A DNA stretch of 64,000 nt from Pseudomonas saxonica (GTDB lineage Bacteria > Pseudomonadota > Gammaproteobacteria > Pseudomonadales > Pseudomonadaceae). Under the pieces are notes generated by a model. That model did no database searches. It was given only the letters and a program-made list of their open reading frames with translations, and was not told the DNA's origin. The position numbers and the translations under genes were made by a program. Location of the stretch: the NCBI RefSeq assembly GCF_007858365.1, contig NZ_VFIO01000013.1, forward strand, positions 62,001-126,000, in the 5' to 3' direction. Within the stretch, counting starts at the first letter, position 1. Each line of letters begins with the position of its first letter. This document shows positions 44,933 through 53,833 of the stretch, piece by piece.

Positions 44933-47467
44933 ATGCCTAAACACCCTGCCCTAAGGTTATTCGCCACTTCCCTTCTGAGCCTGGCCTTGCAAAACGCCTA
45001 TGCACAGTGCTCGTTCAGCCCGACTGCTGGAGATGACAGCTATATCTGTGACAGTGGTAGCGCTGCGTCACTCACTGACTTGCAGGGCAACAATAGCCTT
45101 AGCTTGCCCAGCAACAGTACGGGCACCATCACAGGCCCGGTATCTTTCGGCCCCGGTGCTGACCAGATCACGGTTAACGCCGGTCTTATTGATGGGGCGG
45201 TCAGCCAAGGCTCGGGCATAGATGACTTCATCATGACGGGAGGCCAGATCCGGTCTCTGGCACAAGGTGACGGTCGCGACACCTTCCTGATGACCGGCGG
45301 GACTATTGTCGGCGCTTTTGAGGACGGCGATGTGGCCACAATGACCGGTGGGCGTATTGGCCGTGTTGATATGAAGCTGGACAACAATATTTTTAATATG
45401 TCGGGCGGCCAAATCATTGGCAATCTGGTGACCGGTTTTGGGCTGGACACCATCACCGTCTCCGGTGGCTCCATTGGCGGCAACATCAGTGTCAGCGGTG
45501 GCAACGATCAAGTCACCGTGACAGGAGGCACCGTGGGAGGCCAGATTCTAATGAGTTTTGGCAACGACGCCTTTGTCTGGCGGGACGGCGGTACGCTTGA
45601 GGGGGCTGTGATGATGGGCGATGGCGACGATACCGGGCTGTTGTCCAATCTGCCCGAAACCTTACTGTCGACTACGCCGCATATTGATGGCGGCCCGGGC
45701 AATGATTCGCTGACCTTTGCCAACAGCAACCCGCAATCGGGTGCACGTTATGTCAACTGGGAAACGATAGCGCTGACGGAAGGCTCCCACCTGACCCTTA
45801 ATGACACCCTGACATTGGGCGATACCGTCAGCAGCACGGGTAATCTGAACATTGATGCCAGCAGCCAGATTGACTCCAGCACAGGTGTCATTTCGCCCTT
45901 CACAGCGGGCCAGAACGTTAACGTCAATAATGCTGGCTTGATAGACCTGACCCGAAGCGGAAGTTCCACTGGCGACACCTTGACGATCAATGGTAACTAT
46001 TCCGGCAATAACGCCATTATCAAATTACAAAGTGTACTGGCCGGCGACAATGCAGAGTCCGATCGACTGATCGTTGCGAGCGGCCAAATGTCAGGCAGCA
46101 CCGCACTGAATGTCACCAATATGGGCGGAACCGGGGCATTGACCACGCAAAACGGCATTCAAGTTGTGCAAGCCAATCAAGGCGCTACCAGTACCGCAGG
46201 TGCATTCACGTTGGGCCAATCACTGTCTGCCGGGGCTTATCAATACTATCTGTTCAAGGGAGGGATCACGGCGGGAAGTGAAAACAGCTGGTTTTTGCGC
46301 TCTAGCGTCGTGACACCACCTGCGGTTGCCGCCGTTATACCGCCTGTGGTGGTGCCTCCAGTTGTGGTGCCTCCAGTGAGTCCACCCGTCGTGGTTCCTC
46401 CTGTTGTGGCCCCTCCTGTTGTGGCTCCAGTTGAACCCACGCCTGTCCCTGCCCCCGTCGCAGCAGTTGGCACGCCAGCCCTGCCCACCGCAGCGCCCGG
46501 GCAAAGCATTACGCTTTATCGTCAGGAGGTGCCGCTCTACGCTGTGGTACCGCCTGTAGCGGCCCTGCTGGCGCAAACGTCAATAGGCACTTTTCATGAT
46601 CGCCAGGGTGAACAAAGTCTGCTGACTGAAAAGGGTGCCGTTGCGGCAGGCTGGGCACGCACGTTTGGCAGTCACTTGCGCCAGAGCTGGTCCGGTACAG
46701 TCGCCCCCAGTTTTGACGGCTCCATCAACGGGTATCAAATAGGACACGATGTGTATGCATGGACATCAGAAAGCGGTATGCGTCAGCGTGTCGGCCTGTT
46801 TGCCAGTCAGTCCCGACTGGACGGTGATGTGCGCGGATTCAATCTGGGGTTTAAAAATGCCAAGGCGGGTGACATCCGCCTTGACGGCGACAGCCTGGGC
46901 GCTTACTGGACGTTGATCACCCCACAATCGGCGTACGTGGATGTCGTGGCCATGGGTACCCGCTTGGACGGGCGCACGCGCTCTGAACGCGGGGTGAAAC
47001 TGGATCTGGATGGCCATGCCGTTAGTCTGTCGCTGGAGACGGGCTACCCGATTGCCGTGTCCAGCCATTGGCAAATCGAACCACAAGCTCAGCTGATTGC
47101 ACAGAGGGTCTCCATGGACAACGCCAGCGATGGCATTTCCAAAGTAGGCTTCGAGTCGCAGGACTACCTGAAGGGCCGGGTCGGCGCACGCATGAAAGGG
47201 GCTTACAGTGTCAACAATGTGCCCGTCGAGCCTTACCTGCGTGCCAACCTGTGGCGCAGTTTCGGAGGCCGCGACGCCACAAGTTTTGACACTGTTGAGG
47301 CGATCAAAACCGACCACAGCGCCAGCAGCATGGATGTTGGCGCAGGCGTGGTGGCGCGTTTGAACTCAAGCGTCAGCCTCTATGGCAGCACCGATTACAG
47401 CGCCAACCTCGACTCGCGCAACCTAGAGGCCATCAGCGGGACGTTGGGTATACGCATAAGCTGGTAA
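44933..47467 (+). CDS. Autotransporter with beta-helix passenger
   Basis: An 844-aa type V secretion protein. I start at ATG 44933, which has AGGA 8 nt upstream and gives a clean signal peptide (MPKHPALRLFATSLLSLALQ, then NAYA); upstream ATGs from 44897 are open but less fitting. The passenger (about 25-455) carries short beta-helix rungs spaced about 20-25 residues (FIMTGGQIR; FLMTGGTIV; ATMTGGRIG; FNMSGGQII; ITVSGGSIG; VTVTGGTVG). A proline-valine linker (about 461-510) leads to the C-terminal barrel ending GIRISW. It is presumably displayed on the surface or released; a binding or adhesive role is inference. Confidence 0.87.
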   Translation: MPKHPALRLFATSLLSLALQNAYAQCSFSPTAGDDSYICDSGSAASLTDLQGNNSLSLPSNSTGTITGPVSFGPGADQITVNAGLIDGAVSQGSGIDDFIMTGGQIRSLAQGDGRDTFLMTGGTIVGAFEDGDVATMTGGRIGRVDMKLDNNIFNMSGGQIIGNLVTGFGLDTITVSGGSIGGNISVSGGNDQVTVTGGTVGGQILMSFGNDAFVWRDGGTLEGAVMMGDGDDTGLLSNLPETLLSTTPHIDGGPGNDSLTFANSNPQSGARYVNWETIALTEGSHLTLNDTLTLGDTVSSTGNLNIDASSQIDSSTGVISPFTAGQNVNVNNAGLIDLTRSGSSTGDTLTINGNYSGNNAIIKLQSVLAGDNAESDRLIVASGQMSGSTALNVTNMGGTGALTTQNGIQVVQANQGATSTAGAFTLGQSLSAGAYQYYLFKGGITAGSENSWFLRSSVVTPPAVAAVIPPVVVPPVVVPPVSPPVVVPPVVAPPVVAPVEPTPVPAPVAAVGTPALPTAAPGQSITLYRQEVPLYAVVPPVAALLAQTSIGTFHDRQGEQSLLTEKGAVAAGWARTFGSHLRQSWSGTVAPSFDGSINGYQIGHDVYAWTSESGMRQRVGLFASQSRLDGDVRGFNLGFKNAKAGDIRLDGDSLGAYWTLITPQSAYVDVVAMGTRLDGRTRSERGVKLDLDGHAVSLSLETGYPIAVSSHWQIEPQAQLIAQRVSMDNASDGISKVGFESQDYLKGRVGARMKGAYSVNNVPVEPYLRANLWRSFGGRDATSFDTVEAIKTDHSASSMDVGAGVVARLNSSVSLYGSTDYSANLDSRNLEAISGTLGIRISW

Positions 47468-47980
47468 TCAAGGATAGGGATCAGGCCCGATTTCGATCAC
47501 CGTGGACTCACGCGCCTCTGCAATCAGCGCTTCGCGGCACACCTGGTAGCAGTCCTCGATATGGCCGTTGCCGACCATTTTCATCACACCAAAGCTGATC
47601 GTGGCGGCCACCGCCTGCCCCACAAAAGGCACAAACCGAATGACCGATTTGGTGGCTACCTTGGTGCCCATTTTGCGGACCAACGACATGACCAGTGTTC
47701 GGCTGATGAATTTGCCGATGACTTCACTGCCGATGCCCGAGACTGCGACGACGATAAGACGCCTGGATCGCGTGTCCATTTGTTCAATCTGCTGCGGGGT
47801 CAGGCCGAATTTACTGTTGATGGCAGGCAGCATTTCAACCAGCAGCGCCACATCCGTTCCGATATCCAGCCCCGGTATCGGAATGGCCGCAGCACCAGCC
47901 GATACGGCTGAACGCTTGGTGACCATGGCCTTGCACTCGTCACGAATGCGATCCAGCTCAGCTAATGATCTGATTAACAT
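47468..47980 (-). CDS. DUF697-like small membrane-associated protein
   Basis: A 170-aa protein with two hydrophobic stretches (AGAAAIPIPGLDIGTDVALLVEML at about 28-51 and SVIRFVPFVGQAVAATISFGVM at about 112-133) that resemble the DUF697/GTPase-associated hydrophobic domain. There is no GTPase domain. The stop codon is immediately next to the autotransporter stop (47465-47467), so the two genes converge with zero spacing and no terminator between them. Function unknown; the family resemblance is my recollection and moderate at best. Confidence 0.65.
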   Translation of the reverse strand: MLIRSLAELDRIRDECKAMVTKRSAVSAGAAAIPIPGLDIGTDVALLVEMLPAINSKFGLTPQQIEQMDTRSRRLIVVAVSGIGSEVIGKFISRTLVMSLVRKMGTKVATKSVIRFVPFVGQAVAATISFGVMKMVGNGHIEDCYQVCREALIAEARESTVIEIGPDPYP

Positions 47981-48136
47981 AGGACTCCCCGACTAAAAAA
48001 TAAATCCGACGCAGTCTACTACGCCCCACCGCCACTCATGGCGGGTCTGCTTTTAATGTAGAGGGGATACAGCGCGAGAAATTCAGAACGAGGGCAAAAA
48101 TTTAACTGCAGGCGGGTTCAAGCGGAAGGGAAAATC

Positions 48137-48163
48137 AGCCTGTACTCGCTGGGAGTACAGGCT
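48137..48163 (-). terminator. Terminator hairpin downstream of hdeA-like gene
   Basis: AGCCTGTACTC (48137-48147), 5-nt loop, GAGTACAGGCT (48153-48163): perfect 11-bp stem just beyond the stop of the minus-strand hdeA-like gene. On that strand the stem is followed by GATTTT, a short U-tract. Confidence 0.75.
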
Positions 48164-48170
48164 TGAGGCT

Positions 48171-48485
48171 TTACATGTCTTTTTTAACTTTTGTCCATTC
48201 GGATTTGATTTTCTGAACGAAGGAGTCTTTCGGGGCTTCTTTACAGGCCGTGATCACCAGAGGGGTGAGAGTTTCAACACCGTCGACGTCAAGCACAGCG
48301 TCTTCTACCTTGCCACTTTTGTTAACGGCTTCACCCAGACCTACAGCGGTCGGCTGGAAGGTGTCTTTAACTGCCAGGAAATCCTCGCACGTCCATTTCG
48401 AAACAGGCTGTTTGGTATCAGCGTGAGCCATTGAGGTCAATGCTACCAAGCTGGCTGCGCCCATCATCAGGATGTACTTCTTCAT
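48171..48485 (-). CDS. hdeA: HdeA-like periplasmic acid-stress chaperone
   Basis: A 104-aa secreted protein: signal peptide MKKYILMMGAASLVALTSMAHA, mature about 82 aa. It follows E. coli HdeA closely: KPVSKWTCEDFLAVKDTFQP, TAVGLGEAVNKSGK, EDAVLDVDGVETLTPLVITACKE and the ending WTKVKKDM. Two cysteines (WTC and TAC) form the HdeA disulphide. HdeA monomerises and unfolds at low pH to hold denatured periplasmic proteins. The gene stands alone with its own hairpin terminator. HdeA is mainly enterobacterial and Brucella-like; presence in a pseudomonad is less usual. Confidence 0.88.
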   Translation of the reverse strand: MKKYILMMGAASLVALTSMAHADTKQPVSKWTCEDFLAVKDTFQPTAVGLGEAVNKSGKVEDAVLDVDGVETLTPLVITACKEAPKDSFVQKIKSEWTKVKKDM

Positions 48486-48745
48486 ATCAATATTTCCCTA
48501 TTATCGAAAAGAATGTCAGTGACGTTGGTTATACCGCCAAAAACATAGTTGCCAAAACCGACCCTGTCAAAGAAGTAACGATTACCCATCAACCTGTAGC
48601 CGGTTTAAAAGATAACGAATATGCACACAACTCCGTGGCGCGAATTAGTCTATAAATCCGCTCCCTGCATAGCCACCGCGCCAACTTCAGAGTGCCCGGA
48701 AAAGCATTGTTCCTGGCACTTCTCGCCGTTAGCTGATTACTCTGG

Positions 48746-49783
48746 TCATTGCGAGAGAATAACTTTCATCGCCTTCTCCTTGGCCGCATTGCCGAACACT
48801 TCGTACGCTTTAAGAATGTCATTGAGGGCAAAGCGGTGAGTGATCAACTGACCGGCGTCGACCTTGCCTGATTGCACCGTTTTCATCAGCATGGGGGTGG
48901 TGTTGGTATTCACCAGGCCGGTCGAAATAGTGACGTTCTGGATCCATAGTTTTTCCAGATGCAACTCGACACTTTTACCGTGCACGCCCACATTGGCGAT
49001 GCTGCCACCGGGGGCAACTACCGACTGGCAGGTGTCAAACGACGCAGGAATGCCCACGGCCTCAATGGCCACGTCCACCCCTACCCCTTGCGTGAGCTCA
49101 AAAATGCGCTCAACGGCATTTTCCGTATTGATGTCGATGACGTGTGTGGCGCCAAAACGCTGAGCCACTTCCAGGCGGTTGGCATCACCATCGACCACGA
49201 TCAACTGGGCAGGTGAATAAAACTGTGCGGTCAGGAGTGCAGCCATACCGACAGGTCCAGCGCCGACAATCACGACACTGTCACCCGGCTTGACCTTGCC
49301 TGCCAGCACCCCGATCTCGAAACCGGTTGGCAAAATATCGCTGAGCATGACCAGTGCTTCTTCGTCCGACCCGGCGGGAACGGGATAAAGGCTGTTGTCG
49401 GCATGAGGAATACGCACGTATTCAGCTTGAGTGCCGTCAATCAGGTGGCCCAGAATCCAGCCGCCGTCAGCGCAGTGGGAGTACATCTGGCGACGACAGT
49501 TCGGGCAGCTGCCACAGGAAGTGATGCACGAGATTAAAACATGGTCACCGGGCTTGAAATTTCGAACGGCCGAGCCGACGGCTTCAACCACGCCCACCCC
49601 CTCATGGCCCAGCACGGTGCCTTTGGCAACTTCAGGCACATCGCCTTTGAGAATGTGCAGGTCAGTGCCACAGATGGTCGTGTGGAGGATGCGAACAATG
49701 GCATCGGTCGGTTTATCGACGACCGGCGTTGGAACCTCGGCCCAGCTCTTTTCGCCTGGTCCCTGATAGGTGAGTGCTTTCAT
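48746..49783 (-). CDS. Zinc-dependent alcohol dehydrogenase
   Basis: A 345-aa medium-chain dehydrogenase/reductase. Catalytic zinc ligands are C38 (TTICGTDLH) and H60-E61 (LGHEGVG), and the structural zinc site is C90, C93, C96 and C104. The NAD-binding loop reads VIVGAGPVGMAAL, with an acidic Asp ending the next strand (LIVVDGDANR), indicating NAD. The sequence KALTYQGPGEKSWAEVPTP with CADGGWILGHLIDGTQAEYVRIPHAD fits the secondary-alcohol or butanediol-like group of ADHs. The preferred alcohol is unknown. It starts at the second ATG of a double ATG (49786/49783). Confidence 0.92.
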   Translation of the reverse strand: MKALTYQGPGEKSWAEVPTPVVDKPTDAIVRILHTTICGTDLHILKGDVPEVAKGTVLGHEGVGVVEAVGSAVRNFKPGDHVLISCITSCGSCPNCRRQMYSHCADGGWILGHLIDGTQAEYVRIPHADNSLYPVPAGSDEEALVMLSDILPTGFEIGVLAGKVKPGDSVVIVGAGPVGMAALLTAQFYSPAQLIVVDGDANRLEVAQRFGATHVIDINTENAVERIFELTQGVGVDVAIEAVGIPASFDTCQSVVAPGGSIANVGVHGKSVELHLEKLWIQNVTISTGLVNTNTTPMLMKTVQSGKVDAGQLITHRFALNDILKAYEVFGNAAKEKAMKVILSQ

Positions 49784-49786
49784 CAT

Positions 49787-50228
49787 GGCCTTCCTTTATC
49801 CGATCAGAATCAACAGCGACTGTGCACCTTGTGGAAGGAGCGCCAGCCCCCAAGTCGTTCGGTGCAGTAAAGCAGCCTTTTCCAAATGCGCGTTGCCGCA
49901 GGTCATAAAACCGTGCATCTGCCTGAATCAACTCAGGGGCAATGAGGGTTAACCCACTCTCCTCGACTCGAATCAGCCTGAATAATCACACCTAACCTTT
50001 GGCTGACAGGAATCAGACGGTGCCGGGCGTACAACTGTTGTCACACCTATGCGACAATGCACGCCATATCCGGCATGATTCCCGCCTTTTTTGCTCAGCA
50101 ACCTGGCTATAACGCCAAAATGTTGCTCTCTACTAATGCGCGCTGGATCAACTCAAGCTCAGATTGGAGAGCTTTGAAGGGGTCCCATCCCAAATACGCG
50201 CTCTCTAAGCTATTGATAGGTAAAGTAA
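49787..50228. other. Intergenic region upstream of ybiT
   Basis: About 440 bp between divergent genes. No supported coding sequence. A 62-codon frame (50057-50245) runs into ybiT but has no ribosome site or homology. Promoters for ybiT and the dehydrogenase must lie here. Confidence 0.4.
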
Positions 50229-51815
50229 TTGATCTCCACAGCTAACATCACCATGCAATTCGGCGCAAAGCCGCTCTTTGAGAACGTTTCAGTAAAATTC
50301 GGCGCGGGCAACCGTTATGGTTTGATCGGCGCCAACGGTTGCGGCAAATCGACCTTCATGAAAATCCTCGGCGGGGACCTTGAGTCGTCCGGCGGTCAGG
50401 TCATGCTGGAGCCGAACGTGCGCCTGGGTAAGCTGCGCCAGGACCAGTTTGCGTACGAAGAATTCACCGTGATCGACACTGTGATCATGGGTCATGAAGA
50501 GCTGTGGAAGGTCAAGGCTGAGCGTGACCGCATCTATTCGATGCCTGAAATGACCGAAGCCGACGGCATGGCTGTCGCAGAGCTCGAAACAGAATTTGCT
50601 GAAATGGACGGCTACACCGCCGAATCCCGTGCCGGTGAGTTGCTGCTGGGCCTGGGTATCGGCATTGAACAACACAACGGCCCGATGAGCGAAGTGTCGC
50701 CGGGCTGGAAGCTGCGCGTTTTGCTGGCTCAGGCGCTGTTCTCCGATCCTGAAGTGCTGCTGCTCGACGAACCCACCAACCACTTGGATATCAACACTAT
50801 CCGCTGGCTGGAAAACATTCTGACCCAGCGCAACAGCCTGATGATCATCATCTCTCACGATAGACACTTCCTGAACAGTGTCTGCACCCACATGGCTGAC
50901 CTGGATTACGGCGAGCTGCGTCTGTTCCCGGGCAACTATGACGAATACATGACCGTGGCCACTCAGTCGCGCGAGCAACTGCTGTCTGAAAACGCCAAGA
51001 AAAAGGCGCAGATCAACGAGCTGCAATCGTTCGTCAGCCGTTTCTCTGCCAACGCCTCGAAATCCAAGCAAGCCAGCTCCCGTGCCAAGGCGATCGACAA
51101 GATCACTCTGGCCGAGGTCAAGCCTTCGAGCCGTGTCAGCCCGTTCATCCGTTTCGAGCAGACCAAAAAACTGCACCGCCAGGCGGTCATCGTTGATCAG
51201 ATGGCAAAAGGCTTTGATGGCAAAACCCTGTTCAAAGACTTCAGCTTTACCGTTGAAGCGGGCGAGCGCGTTGCGATCATTGGCCCGAACGGTATCGGCA
51301 AAACCACCCTGCTGCGTACGCTGGTCAATGAGCTGACGCCTGACGCGGGTACAGTCAAGTGGACAGAAGCCGCTGAACTGGGCTACTACGCACAGGATCA
51401 TGCGCACGACTTTGAAGACGACATGACCTTGTTTGACTGGATGGGCCAGTGGACTCAAGGCGAGCAAATGGTGCGTGGCACCCTGGGCCGTATGTTGTTC
51501 TCCAACGATGACATTCTGAAATCGGTCAAAGTGATTTCCGGTGGTGAGCAAGGCCGCATGCTGTTCGGCAAGCTGATCCTGCAAAAGCCGAACGTACTGA
51601 TCATGGATGAACCGACCAACCACTTGGACATGGAGTCCATCGAAGCGTTGAACCTGGCGCTCGAGAACTACCCTGGCACCTTGGTCTTCGTTAGCCATGA
51701 CCGTGAGTTCGTGTCCTCGCTGGCCACTCGTATCATCGAGCTGAGCCCAAGCGGTGTAATTGACTTCAGCGGCACGTACGACGATTACCTGCGCAGCCAA
51801 GGCGTCGTGTTCTGA
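50229..51815 (+). CDS. ybiT: ABC-F family ATPase YbiT
   Basis: A 528-aa soluble protein with two ABC ATPase domains and no membrane segment. Walker A motifs are GANGCGKST (about 34-42) and GPNGIGKTT; signature motifs are SPGW (degenerate) and SGGEQ; Walker B LLLLDEPTNHLD and VLIMDEPTNHLD. The interdomain linker holds the P-site tRNA interaction motif region with SRFSANASKSKQASSRAK. The start is TTG 50229 (as in STANITMQFG), aligning with E. coli YbiT; AGG lies 8 nt upstream. ABC-F proteins bind ribosomes and rescue particular stalled complexes. Terminator follows at 51856. Confidence 0.95.
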   Translation: MISTANITMQFGAKPLFENVSVKFGAGNRYGLIGANGCGKSTFMKILGGDLESSGGQVMLEPNVRLGKLRQDQFAYEEFTVIDTVIMGHEELWKVKAERDRIYSMPEMTEADGMAVAELETEFAEMDGYTAESRAGELLLGLGIGIEQHNGPMSEVSPGWKLRVLLAQALFSDPEVLLLDEPTNHLDINTIRWLENILTQRNSLMIIISHDRHFLNSVCTHMADLDYGELRLFPGNYDEYMTVATQSREQLLSENAKKKAQINELQSFVSRFSANASKSKQASSRAKAIDKITLAEVKPSSRVSPFIRFEQTKKLHRQAVIVDQMAKGFDGKTLFKDFSFTVEAGERVAIIGPNGIGKTTLLRTLVNELTPDAGTVKWTEAAELGYYAQDHAHDFEDDMTLFDWMGQWTQGEQMVRGTLGRMLFSNDDILKSVKVISGGEQGRMLFGKLILQKPNVLIMDEPTNHLDMESIEALNLALENYPGTLVFVSHDREFVSSLATRIIELSPSGVIDFSGTYDDYLRSQGVVF

Positions 51816-51855
51816 TTTCAGACACCGCCCCTGGCGAGCCAGCGTCATAAAAAAA

Positions 51856-51880
51856 CCCCGTCACGTTGACGGGGTTTTTT
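51856..51880. terminator. Rho-independent terminator downstream of ybiT
   Basis: CCCCGTCA (51856-51863), 3-nt loop, TGACGGGG (51867-51874), then six T; five A precede the stem, so it could also act in reverse. Confidence 0.92.
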
Positions 51881-51974
51881 CGTTTTAGTGGCTGAACAAA
51901 ATAGTTAGCCTGCTTTCATTTATCCACCCTTCACGCCATCATGCTCGCCTAGACCGTCAATCGGACCGCTTGTC

Positions 51975-53162
51975 ATGCCTGTGCAACACCCCTCGCCTGC
52001 TCATTCCCCCTCGGTCACGCTGCAAATTCTTTCAATCGTGGTCTACACCTTCATCGCCTTCATCTGCATCGGCTTGCCAATTGCCGTATTACCCGGCTAT
52101 GTGCATGATCACTTGGGCTTCAGCGCCGTCGTTGCGGGCCTGACGATCGCTTCGCAATACCTGGCCACTCTGTTAAGCCGACCGTCTGCCGGGCGTCTGG
52201 TCGACAGCATCGGAACCAAGCCCGCCATTGTCTACGGCTTGATCGGGATTGCCGTTAGCGGGGTCCTCACGTCACTGGCGGTGATGCTGGAGGGCTGGCC
52301 ATTGCTCAGCCTGTGTGTGTTGCTGGTCGGGCGGGTGTTCCTTGGCGTTGCGCAAGGGCTCATCGGTGTCGGAACCATTAGCTGGGGGATTGCTCAGGTC
52401 GGCTCGCAACATACAGCCCGCGCCATTGGTTGGAACGGCATAGCCTCTTACGGCGCTATTGCTATAGGTGCTCCGCTGGGCGTGGCGATGATCGACGCGG
52501 CAGGCTTTTTCAGCTTGGGAATTGCCCTGTTGGGGTTGGCTTTATTTGCGCTGGTGCTGATCCGCAATAAACCTTCCATGCCGGTCATTCGAGGCGTACG
52601 CATGCCCTTCTGGTCGGTGTTTGGCCTGATTGCCCCTTTTGGTATCAGCTTGACTCTGGCCTCTATTGGTTACGGCACACTCACCACTTTCGTAACGCTC
52701 TTTTATATTGACCGAGGATGGGCAGGAGCCGCGTATTGCCTGTCCGTTTTTGGTGTTTGCTTTATCTTGGGTCGACTGATTTTCACCAACAGCATCAACC
52801 GTTTTGGTGGCTATCGCGTGGCGATAGCCTGTATGACCATCGAAACCTGCGGTCTGATATTGCTGTGGCTGGCCCCCTCGGCGGTGTATGCCATGATCGG
52901 AGCAGGCATGACCGGTTTTGGCCTGTCATTGGTGTATCCGGCCCTGGGGGTTGAGGCCGTCAAACAAGTGCCCGTTTCGAGCCGTGGTGCAGGTTTGAGT
53001 GCTTATGCCGTATTTTTCGATTTGGCGCTGGCTATCGCTGGCCCGGTCATGGGCGCTGTTGCCTTAAACATGGGGTATCCATTGATATTCTTCAGTGCAG
53101 CAGTGCTCAGCGTGCTCGGACTGTTACTTGTTGTAGGGCTTTCCCTACGAAAAACAGTTTAG
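51975..53162 (+). CDS. MFS transporter (YfcJ/YhhS-like)
   Basis: A 395-aa protein with 12 predicted membrane segments. The segment LPIAVLPGYVHDHLGFSAVVAGLTIASQYLATLLSRPSAGRLVDSIG matches the YhhS/YfcJ group of the major facilitator superfamily, including the motif RPxAGRLxDxxG between helices 2 and 3. Members are putative exporters of sugars or drugs with no established physiological substrate in most cases. The gene is single, bounded by the ybiT terminator and a hairpin at 53207. Confidence 0.88.
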   Translation: MPVQHPSPAHSPSVTLQILSIVVYTFIAFICIGLPIAVLPGYVHDHLGFSAVVAGLTIASQYLATLLSRPSAGRLVDSIGTKPAIVYGLIGIAVSGVLTSLAVMLEGWPLLSLCVLLVGRVFLGVAQGLIGVGTISWGIAQVGSQHTARAIGWNGIASYGAIAIGAPLGVAMIDAAGFFSLGIALLGLALFALVLIRNKPSMPVIRGVRMPFWSVFGLIAPFGISLTLASIGYGTLTTFVTLFYIDRGWAGAAYCLSVFGVCFILGRLIFTNSINRFGGYRVAIACMTIETCGLILLWLAPSAVYAMIGAGMTGFGLSLVYPALGVEAVKQVPVSSRGAGLSAYAVFFDLALAIAGPVMGAVALNMGYPLIFFSAAVLSVLGLLLVVGLSLRKTV

Positions 53163-53206
53163 TTACTAAGAGACACATATAAAATCACAAAGACAATTTC
53201 TCGTAG

Positions 53207-53225
53207 GTGCGGCGCAAAGCCGCAC
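53207..53225. terminator. Hairpin after MFS gene (REP-like)
   Basis: GTGCGGC (53207-53213), GCAAA loop, GCCGCAC (53219-53225), preceded by TCTCGTAG. This resembles the short extragenic palindromes of Pseudomonas and may end the MFS transcript. Confidence 0.5.
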
Positions 53226-53386
53226 TTATCACGTCATAACCGTCTGATTCGCAACATAAAGTATAAATGATGTCAGTGGGACATTATTGCGGATTAATGA
53301 TTAATCGCCATTATACGCCGCGCTGACGACGCTCAGCACTTGCCTCCTATACCAATAATTAAAAGTTCTGACTGAGTAACCAGAAA

Positions 53387-53782
53387 ATGCGTTCCTTGAT
53401 AACCGCTCTAACTTTCCCTGTTTTACTCATAGGCCTGCAAAACGTTGCACTGGCAGATTACAAAATTGATTCCGGCCCGCCAGGCGGCTGGCCATGCTGC
53501 CCTTTCAGTGATGCGACGCTGAAAACCGATGTGCTACCTATCACTGACGCCACTCAAAAACTGCTGCAAATCCAGGGTGTTACGTTCAACTGGAAAGAAG
53601 GTAATCGCGCCGATGTGGGTGTGATTGCGCAAGATGTACAAAAGGTATATCCGCAGTTAGTTCGACAGGACAAACAGTATCTTCGCGTGGACTACGAGAA
53701 GTTGGTCGGCCCGCTGATTGAATCTGTCCGAGAAATGGACGCACGTATCAAACAGCTTGAAGCAACCCAAAAAGCTCATTAA
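53387..53782 (+). CDS. Secreted S74-type intramolecular chaperone domain protein
   Basis: A 131-aa protein. A Sec signal peptide (MRSLITALTFPVLLIGLQNV, then ALA, cleavage about residue 23) is followed by 17 residues, DYKIDSGPPGGWPCCPF. A Peptidase_S74 domain follows: S41-DATLK46-TDVLPI, FNWKEG, DVGVIAQDVQKVYPQLV, LRVDYEKLVGPLIESVREM and a short coiled tail. S41 and K46 match the Ser-Lys pair of phage endosialidase and MyRF autocleaving chaperones, which cut just before the serine. Normally this domain ends long tail fibres; here the passenger is only a short peptide with two adjacent cysteines. Confidence 0.8.
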   Translation: MRSLITALTFPVLLIGLQNVALADYKIDSGPPGGWPCCPFSDATLKTDVLPITDATQKLLQIQGVTFNWKEGNRADVGVIAQDVQKVYPQLVRQDKQYLRVDYEKLVGPLIESVREMDARIKQLEATQKAH

Positions 53783-53792
53783 GGGCAGCCCC

Positions 53793-53833
53793 TATATAAC
53801 GGTCATTTGCCACAGGCTACTGACCGTTATATA
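53793..53833. terminator. 13-bp perfect inverted repeat between convergent genes
   Basis: TATATAACGGTCA (53793-53805), 15-nt loop, TGACCGTTATATA (53821-53833). It overlaps the last codons of the minus-strand hydrolase gene and lies just after the S74 gene, so it may terminate both, though neither side has a U-tract. Confidence 0.55.

Noticed and set aside
46315..46440. CRISPR-like or minisatellite array
   Set aside because: The repeats are degenerate codons for a proline-valine linker within the autotransporter and have no spacers.
50057..50245. 62-aa leader peptide upstream of ybiT
   Set aside because: ABC-F resistance genes can have attenuator leaders, but this frame overlaps the gene start, has no ribosome site and I see no paired terminator/antiterminator.
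50289..51848. 519-codon open frame antisense to ybiT
   Set aside because: It lies wholly opposite a clearly conserved ABC-F gene, has no recognisable domain and arises from codon bias of the real gene; its start would fall inside the terminator.
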